Under the pieces are notes generated by a model, which was given only the letters and a program-made list of their open reading frames with translations, made no database searches and was not told the DNA's origin. A stretch of 64,000 nt of DNA from Nitrosospira lacus (GTDB lineage: Bacteria > Pseudomonadota > Gammaproteobacteria > Burkholderiales > Nitrosomonadaceae): contig NZ_CP021106.3 of the NCBI RefSeq assembly GCF_000355765.4, positions 248,001 to 312,000 of the forward strand, read 5' to 3'. Each line of letters opens with the position of its first letter. Position 1 is the first letter of the stretch. Made by a program: the position numbers and the translations under genes. Below, in pieces: positions 39,108 through 48,264 of the stretch.

Positions 39108-40130
39108 TTAAACGGTGTCGATGGACTTGAGCATATTTTGCGCCATGCGAAGCATGAAGCGTACCGGTTCCCGGTCCCATGGCGTAAATCGCGGCAGCTG
39201 ATATAAATCCATATCCACTTTGGCTGCACCATGAGCGGTGGAAACAGCTGCGTCAAAACCGAGTTCCCTGACCATTCTCACATGATCCGCTAGATAATCG
39301 CGACCCGGTTTGCCGTTCGGATATGCAAAAAGCCGTACGGGAGCGCGAATTATACCCTCCAGCGTCTCTTTGCCATGAGCGATTTCGGCGCGGGCCGCGT
39401 CATTCTCCAAGCGGGCCAGGATAGGATGATTGACGGTATGCCCACCAATCTCCATCCCGGCGCCATGCAAAAGCCTGACTTGATCAGAAGTCATCATGAG
39501 ATTTCCAGCGGGGATGACGGGAATAAGCGCACACATCTCCTCCACCCTGGACCGCCGCACTTCAAGCGGCAGATACTTGAGCGCATCCAGCACGCTATGA
39601 ATGGCCTGTCGGCGTTGCGGGAGAGTTCCGGTCTCGAATTGCCCCAGGCCTATACTGGCAAGATCGAGGGTATCTCCAGGCGCGCGGCGGATTAATTCAA
39701 TAACCGTGTCGTTCCACATCCGCCCGCCATCAAGGAAACCGGTCGACACAAAGAATGTCGCCGGAATACCGTGTTTTTGCAGGATCGGCAGGGCGATTTC
39801 CGCATTATCCGCGTAACCATCGTCAAATGTGATGCAGGCTGCGCGCGGCGGCAGTTTTCCTTCACGCAAGCCGTGCACCGCATCAAGAAGGGAAATTATT
39901 TTGAAGCAGCCTGCAAGCTGCTTCATTTGATGATCGAAATTTTCCGCATCACTCTCTCCGGGAAACAGCAGGTCCGGTCGAGGCAGTACGCGATGATAGA
40001 TGAGTATCGTCAAGCGGCTGCTTGACCCGCCAGGAGAAAGCAGGTTCAGGAGCGCACGGCTCGGCAACAAGGTCCAGGGCGGCATGGGATTGACCGGCAT
40101 TTCCACGTGGCGGGCTTCACGCACCGGCAT
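39108..40130 (-). CDS. Polysaccharide deacetylase family protein (second)
   Basis: A 340-residue NodB-fold (CE4) enzyme. Motif 1 is ITFDDGYADNAEIALPIL, with the catalytic aspartate pair; motif 2 is EIGGHTVNHPIL, giving the metal-binding histidines; FAYPNGKPGRDY and the C-terminal AAVSTAHGAA are conserved family positions. No signal peptide is evident. It resembles the exosortase-linked deacetylases that modify sugars before or during polymerisation. It lies 65 bp downstream of the O-ligase gene on the same strand and is probably co-transcribed with it. Confidence 0.92.
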   Translation of the reverse strand: MPVREARHVEMPVNPMPPWTLLPSRALLNLLSPGGSSSRLTILIYHRVLPRPDLLFPGESDAENFDHQMKQLAGCFKIISLLDAVHGLREGKLPPRAACITFDDGYADNAEIALPILQKHGIPATFFVSTGFLDGGRMWNDTVIELIRRAPGDTLDLASIGLGQFETGTLPQRRQAIHSVLDALKYLPLEVRRSRVEEMCALIPVIPAGNLMMTSDQVRLLHGAGMEIGGHTVNHPILARLENDAARAEIAHGKETLEGIIRAPVRLFAYPNGKPGRDYLADHVRMVRELGFDAAVSTAHGAAKVDMDLYQLPRFTPWDREPVRFMLRMAQNMLKSIDTV

Positions 40131-40195
40131 ACGCGCTATCCGGGCACGCCGCTGCCAAGCAAGCCATGAAATAACCCATTTCGATATGCATGCCG

Positions 40196-41536
40196 CTAGC
40201 CTGAGTCCCCGGCGATTCGTTGCGATTGTGATGGATTCAAGTTCCCGAGTTGACGTTGAGTGCCGGAACGTTTCTCAATGACCGCCAGCGCGGCCTTCTC
40301 CTTCAGCTCTTTCTCCACGAGAAGGCGGGTTGCCACCATAGCCGCCATCAGATAATAAGGCACATCAAAATAAAGCAGACTCAGGAATGCTCCACCGACA
40401 GCAAAACCTATTAGGCTCACCTGGATCATGGTCGCCAGATTATAGGCCCACATGTAGTCATCCCTTTTGGCGGTACTGCGGATGATCCATGAGCCTGTTC
40501 GCCAAGTCATGAAGCCAAGCAAGAGATATAACCCTAAACCCACAAATCCATGCTCACCGAGGGCCTGAAAATATATACTGTGGGCTGCATGTATATCAAT
40601 AGGGTTGGGCGCGTAGCGGTAAAAAAGCTCAGGCATTGCGACCTCGAAGCCGCCGCCAGTCAAGGGCCGGTCCTTAGCCAAATTGTAGGCCATCCACCAG
40701 GCGTTGAAGCGGCCTTGAACCGACTCATCTTCTTCGTAGGTATTAATGGAATCCATTCTGAGTGACCACTGGTCAGGCATGAAAGCAAGCAGGGGGGGGA
40801 TGGCCAAAACTGCCAAAAACCCAAGACCAGCCTTTTGTCGGCTTTTGAGCCAAAGGAACGCGCCCATGGCTGCAATCGCCAACAGGGCGCCTCGTGAATA
40901 GCTTCCGAGGGCGGCAACGGCGCAAAGCAGCATGGCGGCAGTCAGACCATGCCGCACCCACTTATTCGGTGAAATGATTTGCAAATAGTGCATCAGGGGA
41001 ATGGTCATAATGAGCGCGAGGGCTATCTCATTGTTTCCTCCAATAAAAGTACCCTCCGGCCCCCAGACCATATCCACTCCCCCACTTTTTATTGTAAAGA
41101 TTCCGCCTTTGACGCCATAATAGCCAAGCGAAACAACTATGACCAAAATGAGAAGCTGCACATGTTTTTTTGTCTTTATCAGCATTAGCGTAACAAAGGT
41201 CATCAGCATGATTTTTATCACTTTGTTCCACTGAATGTACGCATCATCCGGATATAAGGCAAAGATCGTCGTTACATTCATCCAGAGCACGAAAGCAATG
41301 AAAATCCAGGTGACCGGGGTCAGAGGCAATCCTTTCGATTCTTTGGTAAAAAACAGGCTTACAAAGGTGACGCCCGCGACGATTGCGGCAAACGGAAATG
41401 TGGCGGCAAACCCCCAGCCTTGCGTATGAGGGTTCATGACGCTAATCCACACCCACATCAATATGCCTATATAGGGTCTTTTTAAGATCAGGGGTAAGGA
41501 ACCTAATACAATAAGGGTGACAAGAATATCTCTCAT
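40196..41536 (-). CDS. Exosortase A-associated O-antigen ligase/O-glycosylation ligase-like protein
   Basis: A 446-residue membrane protein with about ten to twelve hydrophobic segments. It matches the exosortase-A-associated Wzy/WaaL-like family (TIGR03097): PYIGILMWVWISVMNPHTQ, YYGVKGGIFTIKSGG, WGPEGTFIGGNNEIALAL and the large periplasmic loop ending in DIHAAHSIYFQALGEHG, which holds the catalytic-type histidine. It probably polymerises the EPS or transfers glycan to an acceptor. The C-terminus (about 420-446) is a soluble tail. It is the first gene of a two-gene unit with the deacetylase and is divergent from the flippase gene across 181 bp. Confidence 0.92.
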   Translation of the reverse strand: MRDILVTLIVLGSLPLILKRPYIGILMWVWISVMNPHTQGWGFAATFPFAAIVAGVTFVSLFFTKESKGLPLTPVTWIFIAFVLWMNVTTIFALYPDDAYIQWNKVIKIMLMTFVTLMLIKTKKHVQLLILVIVVSLGYYGVKGGIFTIKSGGVDMVWGPEGTFIGGNNEIALALIMTIPLMHYLQIISPNKWVRHGLTAAMLLCAVAALGSYSRGALLAIAAMGAFLWLKSRQKAGLGFLAVLAIPPLLAFMPDQWSLRMDSINTYEEDESVQGRFNAWWMAYNLAKDRPLTGGGFEVAMPELFYRYAPNPIDIHAAHSIYFQALGEHGFVGLGLYLLLGFMTWRTGSWIIRSTAKRDDYMWAYNLATMIQVSLIGFAVGGAFLSLLYFDVPYYLMAAMVATRLLVEKELKEKAALAVIEKRSGTQRQLGNLNPSQSQRIAGDSG

Positions 41537-41717
41537 GATCTGATACGACGAATTGAGCTATTGAAGATTTATAGCGGTGGATATGCAGAGCTAACATAGA
41601 AGATTTTACTCTGGCAGATTACCATATCCAATGCCCCTATTAAATAATTGCTTATGAATGCCGTAAACCTCAGAAGTAAAACCTGATCTACTTTTCCCGC
41701 ATTTAAACATAACCTGA

Positions 41718-43187
41718 ATGAGCGCTACAAGAAGGTCGCTGATATTTTCATTTGCTGAAAAATATACCGTTCTGGCTCTAGGTATTGTTGGCACAATGAT
41801 CATATCCCGTTTGCTGACGCCAGCCGAGATCGGTATTTTCTCGGTCGGCGCGGTATTAGTCGGCGTTGCGCATATCATCCGGGATTTTGGTGTCGGCCAA
41901 TACGTAATTCAGGAAAAAGAGCTTACGATTCAAAAAATAAATGCAGCCTTTACTCTGACCCTTCTTATTGCGTGGTTTACGGCAGCTATACTTTTCCTCA
42001 TTAGCGATCTAGCTGCCCAATTCTATAATGAACCTGATGTTAAGCCGGTAATATTGGCTCTGGCACTAAACTTCCTGCTGATTCCCTTCAGTTCGGTCAC
42101 ATTGCCTTATCTGCGGCGGCAAATGAAGTTCGGTGCGATATACTGGATAAACACCGCAAGCAGTTTGATCCATTTGCTGGTCTCAATAATATTGGCCCTC
42201 TTGGGATTTGGATTTATGAGTCTTGCTTGGGCCACTGTTGCCGGGACAGGAACAACACTATTGGTAAGCCTGTATTTTCGGCCGAAGGAATTGCCTTGGA
42301 AACCAAGGTTCTCGGGTATGAATAAGGTCATATCATTTGGCAGCTATGCAACGGGTAGCGGAATTGTGGATGAGATTGGTGTTGCCGCCCCAGATTTGAT
42401 TATCGGAAAAATGATCAATATGGAGGGGGTTGGCATTTTCAGCAAGGCCCAAGGTGTGCTTGGAATTTTTAACAGGCTTATCACAAGTGCGATTTCCCCC
42501 GTTGTCTTCCCGTTGTATTCGGCTCGGGCTCGTGAAGGTCATAATTTGAGAGAAGCCTACCTAAAAACCATGAGCTACATAACAGCACTTTCGTGGCCTT
42601 TTCATGTCTTTCTCGCGCTGATGGCCTTTCCGATTGTCAGGATACTCTATGGGGATCAATGGGATGCCACAGTACCGCTCGTCAGGATCATGTGTCTCTC
42701 CGCCGCTGCCTACAGCATGTTCAGCTTAACTAAATATCTATTTGTCGCGATGGGCCATGTGAAAAAACAGGCGCATCTTGACATGATGTCAGTACCGGTA
42801 AGAATTCTCGGTCTACTCCTAGCGGCACCATTTGGACTTGATGCGATAGCTTGGGCTATCGTGCTGACTACATTTTTTAGATCCTTCCTGACTTATCGAT
42901 ATCTCGCAGCACTCACAGGCATGCGATTTCTCGAATTCCTTGGATCAGTTTCAAAGAGCTTTTTACTCACTTCTTTGACAGCGGTTGTACCGATAATTGT
43001 CATGATCACGATACCAATTGAGCCCGGCCATCTGCTGTTACCATTAGCCATTAGTACCGGAGGAGTTTTCATTGTTTGGATCTTAGGAATTTTCTTTCTC
43101 GACCATGAAATAAAGAACGAGTTCGAAAAGCTGATTTGGAAGATCAGGAATCCAAAAGCCAACAGTGGTGCTGCGAAGATTGATTAA
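41718..43187 (+). CDS. Lipopolysaccharide/EPS flippase (Wzx-like, MOP superfamily)
   Basis: A 489-residue membrane protein with about twelve to fourteen segments. It starts ATRRSLIFSFAEKYTVLAL and has ISRLLTPAEIGIFSVGAVLV, a conserved opening of the polysaccharide transporter family, then YLRRQMKFGAIYWI and APDLIIGKMINMEGVGIFSK. It should move lipid-linked repeat units across the inner membrane. The gene begins a plus-strand glycan cassette. Local sequence is lower in GC than the atp and nadE regions, hinting at separate acquisition. Confidence 0.92.
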   Translation: MSATRRSLIFSFAEKYTVLALGIVGTMIISRLLTPAEIGIFSVGAVLVGVAHIIRDFGVGQYVIQEKELTIQKINAAFTLTLLIAWFTAAILFLISDLAAQFYNEPDVKPVILALALNFLLIPFSSVTLPYLRRQMKFGAIYWINTASSLIHLLVSIILALLGFGFMSLAWATVAGTGTTLLVSLYFRPKELPWKPRFSGMNKVISFGSYATGSGIVDEIGVAAPDLIIGKMINMEGVGIFSKAQGVLGIFNRLITSAISPVVFPLYSARAREGHNLREAYLKTMSYITALSWPFHVFLALMAFPIVRILYGDQWDATVPLVRIMCLSAAAYSMFSLTKYLFVAMGHVKKQAHLDMMSVPVRILGLLLAAPFGLDAIAWAIVLTTFFRSFLTYRYLAALTGMRFLEFLGSVSKSFLLTSLTAVVPIIVMITIPIEPGHLLLPLAISTGGVFIVWILGIFFLDHEIKNEFEKLIWKIRNPKANSGAAKID

Positions 43188-43209
43188 TTCTGCGGAAATG
43201 AGGATATAA

Positions 43210-44244
43210 ATGCATGTTGGTTACTTATCCTATCCGATGCTATTTCAGCGTATTGGTGGCCTACAATCGCGCATTCGGGCAACGATGGAAGCGGTTAAAC
43301 AATTAGGAGTCGATGTCGAGATAGTCGATACTGCACGAAGTCGGCTAAAGGATTACGACATTATCCATGTATTTGGATCCATGAACGGCAATCACCGCAT
43401 TGTAGAAGCAGCAAGAGAGATGGACCTGCCAGTTATTCTATCCCCGCTTGTATCACCGGCGTGGGATCACGCCGCAGGCGTAAGAGCACGGTTAGCCGAA
43501 AGTATAGTAGGTAGATTGACCGACTGGAATGTGCAGACAACCTACGGGCACATTCGCCGGGGGTTGGATTTGGCTAACCTGGTTATAGCACTCGGCGAAG
43601 ATGAGAAGAAGGCGATTATTTCCGGATTTTTGATTGAGCCGATGAAAATAAAGATCATTCCAAATGGTATCGGTGACCGATTTTTTGTGGCTGACGCCGA
43701 GTTCTTTCGTAGCGAGACCGGCATCGGCGGTGATTTCGTTCTTGTTGTAGGGTCGATCTCGCCTTACAAGAACCAGCTTGCAGTGGTGCGGGCACTCACG
43801 GATCCTCCGTTCCAAATCGTATTGATTGGTCCAGCTGGGAAGCAGGACCAGGATTATCTACAGGAGTTGCTACAAGACTCCCGTGTAAAATGGTTAGGGG
43901 CACTTGAACATGGCGACCCCCTGCTGGCAAGCGCTTTTGCTGCTGCGTCGGTGTTTGCACTGCCAAGCAAAGGTGAAGTATTTCCTAATGCAGTTCTGGA
44001 AGCGCTGGCGGGTGGCACCCCGGTAGTCATGACTTCGCAAAGTGCGCTATGCTTGCCCGAAAGCGAATTTGCTCTTAGAAAGGTACATTGGGACGATCAG
44101 ACTCAGCTCAGGCGTGAAATTATCGATCTGAGCGAGCAACGGCCGCCGCGAGAAGCCGTGCGCAAACTTGTTCAGAGCTACAGGTGGGACCGTATTGCGC
44201 GTGAAATTGTTGACTGCTATGAAGCTTGTTATGCAAACGCCTGA
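43210..44244 (+). CDS. Glycosyltransferase family 4 (group 1)
   Basis: A 344-residue GT-B enzyme. The N-terminal part holds GYLSYPMLFQRIGGLQSRIR and IIHVFGSMNGNHR; the C-terminal nucleotide-sugar domain shows IIPNGIGDRFFV, LVVGSISPYKNQ, KWLGALEHGDPLLASAF and the signature FALPSKGEVFPNAVLEALAGGTPVV. The EX7E motif (in EVFPNAVLE) is conserved. It is probably a cytoplasmic-face enzyme that adds one sugar to the lipid-linked repeat unit. It follows the flippase after 22 bp and overlaps the ATP-grasp gene by 26 bases. Confidence 0.92.
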   Translation: MHVGYLSYPMLFQRIGGLQSRIRATMEAVKQLGVDVEIVDTARSRLKDYDIIHVFGSMNGNHRIVEAAREMDLPVILSPLVSPAWDHAAGVRARLAESIVGRLTDWNVQTTYGHIRRGLDLANLVIALGEDEKKAIISGFLIEPMKIKIIPNGIGDRFFVADAEFFRSETGIGGDFVLVVGSISPYKNQLAVVRALTDPPFQIVLIGPAGKQDQDYLQELLQDSRVKWLGALEHGDPLLASAFAAASVFALPSKGEVFPNAVLEALAGGTPVVMTSQSALCLPESEFALRKVHWDDQTQLRREIIDLSEQRPPREAVRKLVQSYRWDRIAREIVDCYEACYANA

Positions 44245-45445
44245 GTCTGAAAATTACGCCGCCCTCTCGTCATCGTCGCAACATCTATGTGCGACCCCAA
44301 TCCCGGCTGTGGTGGTGGGTTCAGATCTAAATGGCCTCGGTGTTTTGCGGAGTCTCGCAGCCGGACGGGTACTTACATATCTCGTTGGCACGCCTGATGG
44401 CATTGCCATGTATTCGCGCCATGGTTATAAGCATAGGGTTGAGAATACTGCGGGCGAACAGCTTCTTAAAGCACTGCACGCTATAAGGCGGAAATTTCCT
44501 TGCCGTCCGGTACTTTTTCTTACGGAAGAAAAATCCATTCAGACTGTGTCTGAGCGGCGCGAGGAAATTCTTCCTTATTACCGTATCCACTTGCTTGCCC
44601 CAGATAGGCTGGCCGCGCTTATGGACAAGACCACATTTCAGGCATTGGCTCAAGCACACGGGGGGCGAATACCCAAAGCCATAAGTATTTCTGCAGAAGA
44701 CGATCTTCTAAGGCTCGACGAAGTGGATTATCCGTGCGTACTGAAGCCTGCTTATAAGCACTATGGCTATGGTGCGCAATTTCAAAAAGCTTATGTAGTC
44801 AATTCCAGGGACGAAGCAGCACGTCGTTGGCGAGAAATATCTCCCGTGATGCCAGACCTGATTTTACAGGAATGGATCGAGGGCAATGATAGCGATATTT
44901 ACTTTTGTTTGCAGTATGTTGGAGAAAATGGTGATCCAGTTGTGAGTTTTGTCGGCCGCAAACTACGATCCTGGCCACCTCGTATCGGTGGCACCGCCAG
45001 TTGTATTGCCGCACCACAGTTCGAGCGAGAATTGACGGCAGCGACTACTGGTTTTTTTCGGTCGGTTGGCTTTGTGGGCATGGGCAGCATGGAGTTCAAG
45101 CGTAATGTGCATAATGGGGAATTCTACATTGTGGAGCCGACAGTATCACGAACCGACTTTCAGGAGGAAGTAGCGACTGTAAACGGTGTGAATATCCCGC
45201 TCGCCGCTTACTGCCACGAAGTGGGAGCACCTATTCCAGTCATAAATCATGCAAGCCCTCCCCGCCTGTGGCGAGAACCCGTGACAGACCGCTGGGCACG
45301 GGAATGTAGTACTGGCACACCGCCCGAGATTGGCATCCCGCACAAATCATGCAATGCATATTTCCGCATGGACGATCCTGCTCCTTGGTTGAAACTCATG
45401 CGTGAACGTATTTTTGCGAGGCTGAAACATCTGCTGCGACGCTAA
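44219..45445 (+). CDS. ATP-grasp carboxylate-amine ligase-like protein
   Basis: An ATP-grasp enzyme of about 408 residues. Segments include AVVVGSDLNGLGVLRSLAAG (pre-ATP-grasp domain), LMDKTTFQALAQAHGGRIPK, the ATP-binding CVLKPAYKHYGYGAQFQKAY, LILQEWIEGNDSDIYFCLQY and the Mg-binding FYIVEPTVSRTDF region. Such enzymes ligate a carboxylate to an amine; in a glycan locus this could amidate a uronic acid with an amino acid, but the substrate is not shown. The start is ambiguous between 44219 and 44231. The frame is open to 44168 within the glycosyltransferase gene, but those extra residues are not family-like. Confidence 0.85.
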   Translation: MKLVMQTPESENYAALSSSSQHLCATPIPAVVVGSDLNGLGVLRSLAAGRVLTYLVGTPDGIAMYSRHGYKHRVENTAGEQLLKALHAIRRKFPCRPVLFLTEEKSIQTVSERREEILPYYRIHLLAPDRLAALMDKTTFQALAQAHGGRIPKAISISAEDDLLRLDEVDYPCVLKPAYKHYGYGAQFQKAYVVNSRDEAARRWREISPVMPDLILQEWIEGNDSDIYFCLQYVGENGDPVVSFVGRKLRSWPPRIGGTASCIAAPQFERELTAATTGFFRSVGFVGMGSMEFKRNVHNGEFYIVEPTVSRTDFQEEVATVNGVNIPLAAYCHEVGAPIPVINHASPPRLWREPVTDRWARECSTGTPPEIGIPHKSCNAYFRMDDPAPWLKLMRERIFARLKHLLRR

Positions 45446-45466
45446 GTTTGAAAGAGGAGAAAATTG

Positions 45467-46615
45467 GTGAAACATTGGGTTCAGTTGGCTCGCGACCAGC
45501 TTGGGGTTGGGCGTGGCGCTCCACAGGCAATTAACGCGCATTTGGAAGCTGCAGCGCAATGGATTTGCCGTGCGCAGGCGGCTACACCAGACGATGGCGT
45601 AGCGCACTCCTATGACATTCGCGCCAACAAATGGCTTGCGTCCTATCCGGAGACGACTGGATACATTATCCCTACGTTATATGATTACGCGCAACACTTC
45701 AATAAGCCTCAATATCGTGAGGCGGCACGCCGCATGGCGCAATGGGAAGTTGACGTACAACTCCCTGAGGGGGGTGTACGCGCTGGTACGATGGACGCAC
45801 ATGTGATTACACCCACGATCTTTAATACGGGTCAGGTGTTATTTGGTCTTGCGCGAGCAGCGAAGGAAACGAACGACGACCGCTTCTTGAAGGCTCTCAA
45901 GCGCGCGGCCGACTGGTTGGTCAAAGTGCAGGACGAAGATGGGTGTTGGCGGCAATTTCAATCTCCTTTCACAACTACTAGTGTAGCTGCGTACAATACT
46001 CGCACCGCATTCGGTTTGTCGCGGGCGTTTGAGGTTATCCCAGACGAACGTTATCTGCTCGCAGCTGACCGTAATATCGCATGGGCACTTTCCACAGCAG
46101 GCGAAAACGACTGGTTTCCAGGAAATTGCCTTACTCGAAATTCGGATGATAGCGCGTTAACTCACACCATTGCTTATTCAATTCGCGGTCTGTTGGAAGT
46201 CGGTGTAGTGCTTGAAAAATCTCAGTATCTGGAACACGCGCTAAGAATGGCAAAGGCCGTAGCACTGGCGCAACGCGAAGACGGCTCACTTCCCGGATAT
46301 TTAACCCCGGATTGGCAAGGGAAAACGAGCTGGACGTGCGTAACGGGAAATTCACAAATGGCAATTAACTGGTTTCGCCTCGCGCGAGAAACGGGTGAAT
46401 CCTTGCTTGTCCAACATGCGATCGCCGCTAACCGCCATAACATGGGACTCCAAGACTTGAGTACAGATAATGTAAATATATATGGCGCTATCAAAGGCTC
46501 GCATCCCATCAATGGTGGCTATATGACCTGGCGTTTCCCTAACTGGGCAGCGAAGTTCTTTATGGATGCGCTCATGCTGGAAGCACTTGGTGAATCGGTG
46601 GAAAATATTGGATAG
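45467..46615 (+). CDS. Alpha/alpha-toroid protein (VpsJ/lyase/epimerase-like) in EPS cassette
   Basis: A 382-residue protein with repeated helical hairpins typical of (alpha/alpha)6 or terpenoid-cyclase-like toroids: ASYPETTGYIIPTLYDYAQ, AARRMAQWEVDVQLPEGG, TPTIFNTGQVLFGLARAAKE, DDRFLKALKRAADWLVKVQDE and LAQREDGSLPGYLTPDW. Related proteins occur in EPS loci (VpsJ type) and among polysaccharide lyases and unsaturated uronyl hydrolases; I cannot place the active site. Translation is taken from the GTG at 45467, 7 bases after AGGAG; a TTG at 45464 is only 4 bases away. No signal peptide is seen, so it probably acts in the cytoplasm. Confidence 0.8.
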   Translation: MKHWVQLARDQLGVGRGAPQAINAHLEAAAQWICRAQAATPDDGVAHSYDIRANKWLASYPETTGYIIPTLYDYAQHFNKPQYREAARRMAQWEVDVQLPEGGVRAGTMDAHVITPTIFNTGQVLFGLARAAKETNDDRFLKALKRAADWLVKVQDEDGCWRQFQSPFTTTSVAAYNTRTAFGLSRAFEVIPDERYLLAADRNIAWALSTAGENDWFPGNCLTRNSDDSALTHTIAYSIRGLLEVGVVLEKSQYLEHALRMAKAVALAQREDGSLPGYLTPDWQGKTSWTCVTGNSQMAINWFRLARETGESLLVQHAIAANRHNMGLQDLSTDNVNIYGAIKGSHPINGGYMTWRFPNWAAKFFMDALMLEALGESVENIG

Positions 46616-46725
46616 GTTGGGATTCTGGAGTAAATACCGCAGCCTACCGTGTAATTGACGACACGCCCCATGTTTTACAGCCTGTTTGACAATAACAACT
46701 AATCTTATATAAGCAATAGGCAAAC

Positions 46726-48258
46726 GTGTTATTCAACTCCTTTGCTTTCATATTTGGTTATCTGCCAGTCGTCGTTGCGGTTTACTTCTGGCTAGGCCGC
46801 CACAACCCCACGTGGGCGGCAGGATGGCTTGCTCTGGCCTCCTTAGTTTTTTACGGGTATTGGGATTACCGGTACATTCCTCTGCTTCTCGCCTCCATCG
46901 GGTTCAATTACTGGGTCGGTCTATGTATTGTTCAAGCCGTTAAGCCTGCTCGGAAGTACTGGCTTGTCTTTGCGGTGACAATCAATCTGCTCCTGCTTGC
47001 CTATTTCAAATACGCTAATTTTTTCCTTCATACAATCAATACCTTTGGCGTTACGGATTTCCAGCCACTGGATATTATTTTGCCAATTGGTATTTCATTT
47101 TATACATTTACCCAGATCGCTTTCCTTGTTGATACCTATCAGGGAAAGGTAAATGAATATCGATTTATTCATTACCTTCTATTTGTTACTTACTTTCCGC
47201 ATCTTATTGCCGGACCAGTCCTGCATCACAAAGAAATGATGCCCCAATTTGCCGATAGGAAGAATTACTATCCAACAGGAGAAAACATCACTATAGGGCT
47301 ATCTATTTTTGTTATTGGGTTAGCAAAAAAAATATTAATTGCGGACAATATTGCGCCCTTGGCTAATCCGGTTTTTTCTCCGGATGCTCATCCACAACTT
47401 ATTGAAGCATGGATCGGTGCCCTGGCCTATACGTTCCAACTCTACTTCGATTTTTCGGCTTACTCGGATATGGCCATTGGCTTGTCCCGTTTATTTGGGG
47501 TCAGGCTTCCCCTCAACTTCAACTCACCGTACAAAGCGGCGAACATCAGTGAATTCTGGCGAAGATGGCATATGACGTTATCGCGTTTTCTTCGTGACTA
47601 TTTATATATCCCACTAGGTGGAAGTCGCATTGGTTCCTTCAACCGCTATCGTAATCTGATGGCCACCATGCTATTGGGCGGACTCTGGCATGGGGCTGGA
47701 TGGACTTTTGTCATCTGGGGTGGCTTGCATGGGCTTTATCTTGTTATCAACCATGTTTGGCAGTTCATCGCATCCAAAACCGAAATAAGAACAGGTGTAC
47801 TCTGGGCGATAGGCAGCCGCTTAATTACGTTTCTGGCGGTATTAGTGGCGTGGGTGTTTTTCCGAGCACCAGATATGCGGACAGCCATCGATATTCTTGG
47901 CGCGCTGGTAGGGTTGAACGGTATTTCGCTACCCCGCGGTTTTGAGCTCTATGCGAGCTGGTTCCAAGACTTGCCCGTCGTCCCATCGTTCAATGGAATT
48001 CAATGGATTGATTTTGGTGGAATTGGTATACCTGTTCTATTGAGTGCCATGTTGATAGCATGGTTTGCACCCAATACGCAGGAGATCTTTTACCGATACG
48101 ATCCATGCCTTGAGAAAGTACCTCTACCGAATTCGACTATTAGCAGATACATCCCCTGGTCCCCCTCAAGAATCTGGAGCATGGTATTTGCACTAGCTTT
48201 TGTTGCATGCGTCCTTCATATGAATCGCATTACGGAATTTCTATATTTTCAGTTTTGA
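46726..48258 (+). CDS. MBOAT family O-acyltransferase (AlgI-like)
   Basis: A 510-residue multi-pass protein of the membrane-bound O-acyltransferase family. It opens LFNSFAFIFGYLPVVVAVYF and contains LVFYGYWDYRYIPLLLAS, LPIGISFYTFTQIAFLVD, the signature WRRWHMTLSRFLRDYLYIPL and the catalytic-type histidine in LGGLWHGAGWTFVIWGGLHG. It probably moves acyl (often acetyl) groups across the membrane onto the EPS, as AlgI does for alginate. The start is a GTG (46726) with AGG about 6 bases upstream. The SGNH-like gene begins 6 bases after its stop, forming an AlgI/AlgJ-type pair. Confidence 0.93.
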   Translation: MLFNSFAFIFGYLPVVVAVYFWLGRHNPTWAAGWLALASLVFYGYWDYRYIPLLLASIGFNYWVGLCIVQAVKPARKYWLVFAVTINLLLLAYFKYANFFLHTINTFGVTDFQPLDIILPIGISFYTFTQIAFLVDTYQGKVNEYRFIHYLLFVTYFPHLIAGPVLHHKEMMPQFADRKNYYPTGENITIGLSIFVIGLAKKILIADNIAPLANPVFSPDAHPQLIEAWIGALAYTFQLYFDFSAYSDMAIGLSRLFGVRLPLNFNSPYKAANISEFWRRWHMTLSRFLRDYLYIPLGGSRIGSFNRYRNLMATMLLGGLWHGAGWTFVIWGGLHGLYLVINHVWQFIASKTEIRTGVLWAIGSRLITFLAVLVAWVFFRAPDMRTAIDILGALVGLNGISLPRGFELYASWFQDLPVVPSFNGIQWIDFGGIGIPVLLSAMLIAWFAPNTQEIFYRYDPCLEKVPLPNSTISRYIPWSPSRIWSMVFALAFVACVLHMNRITEFLYFQF

Positions 48259-48264
48259 TTTTTC

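Noticed and set aside
41537-41717. Possible insertion boundary between O-ligase and flippase
   Set aside because: The composition seems to change here, but no direct or inverted repeat marks an insertion end.
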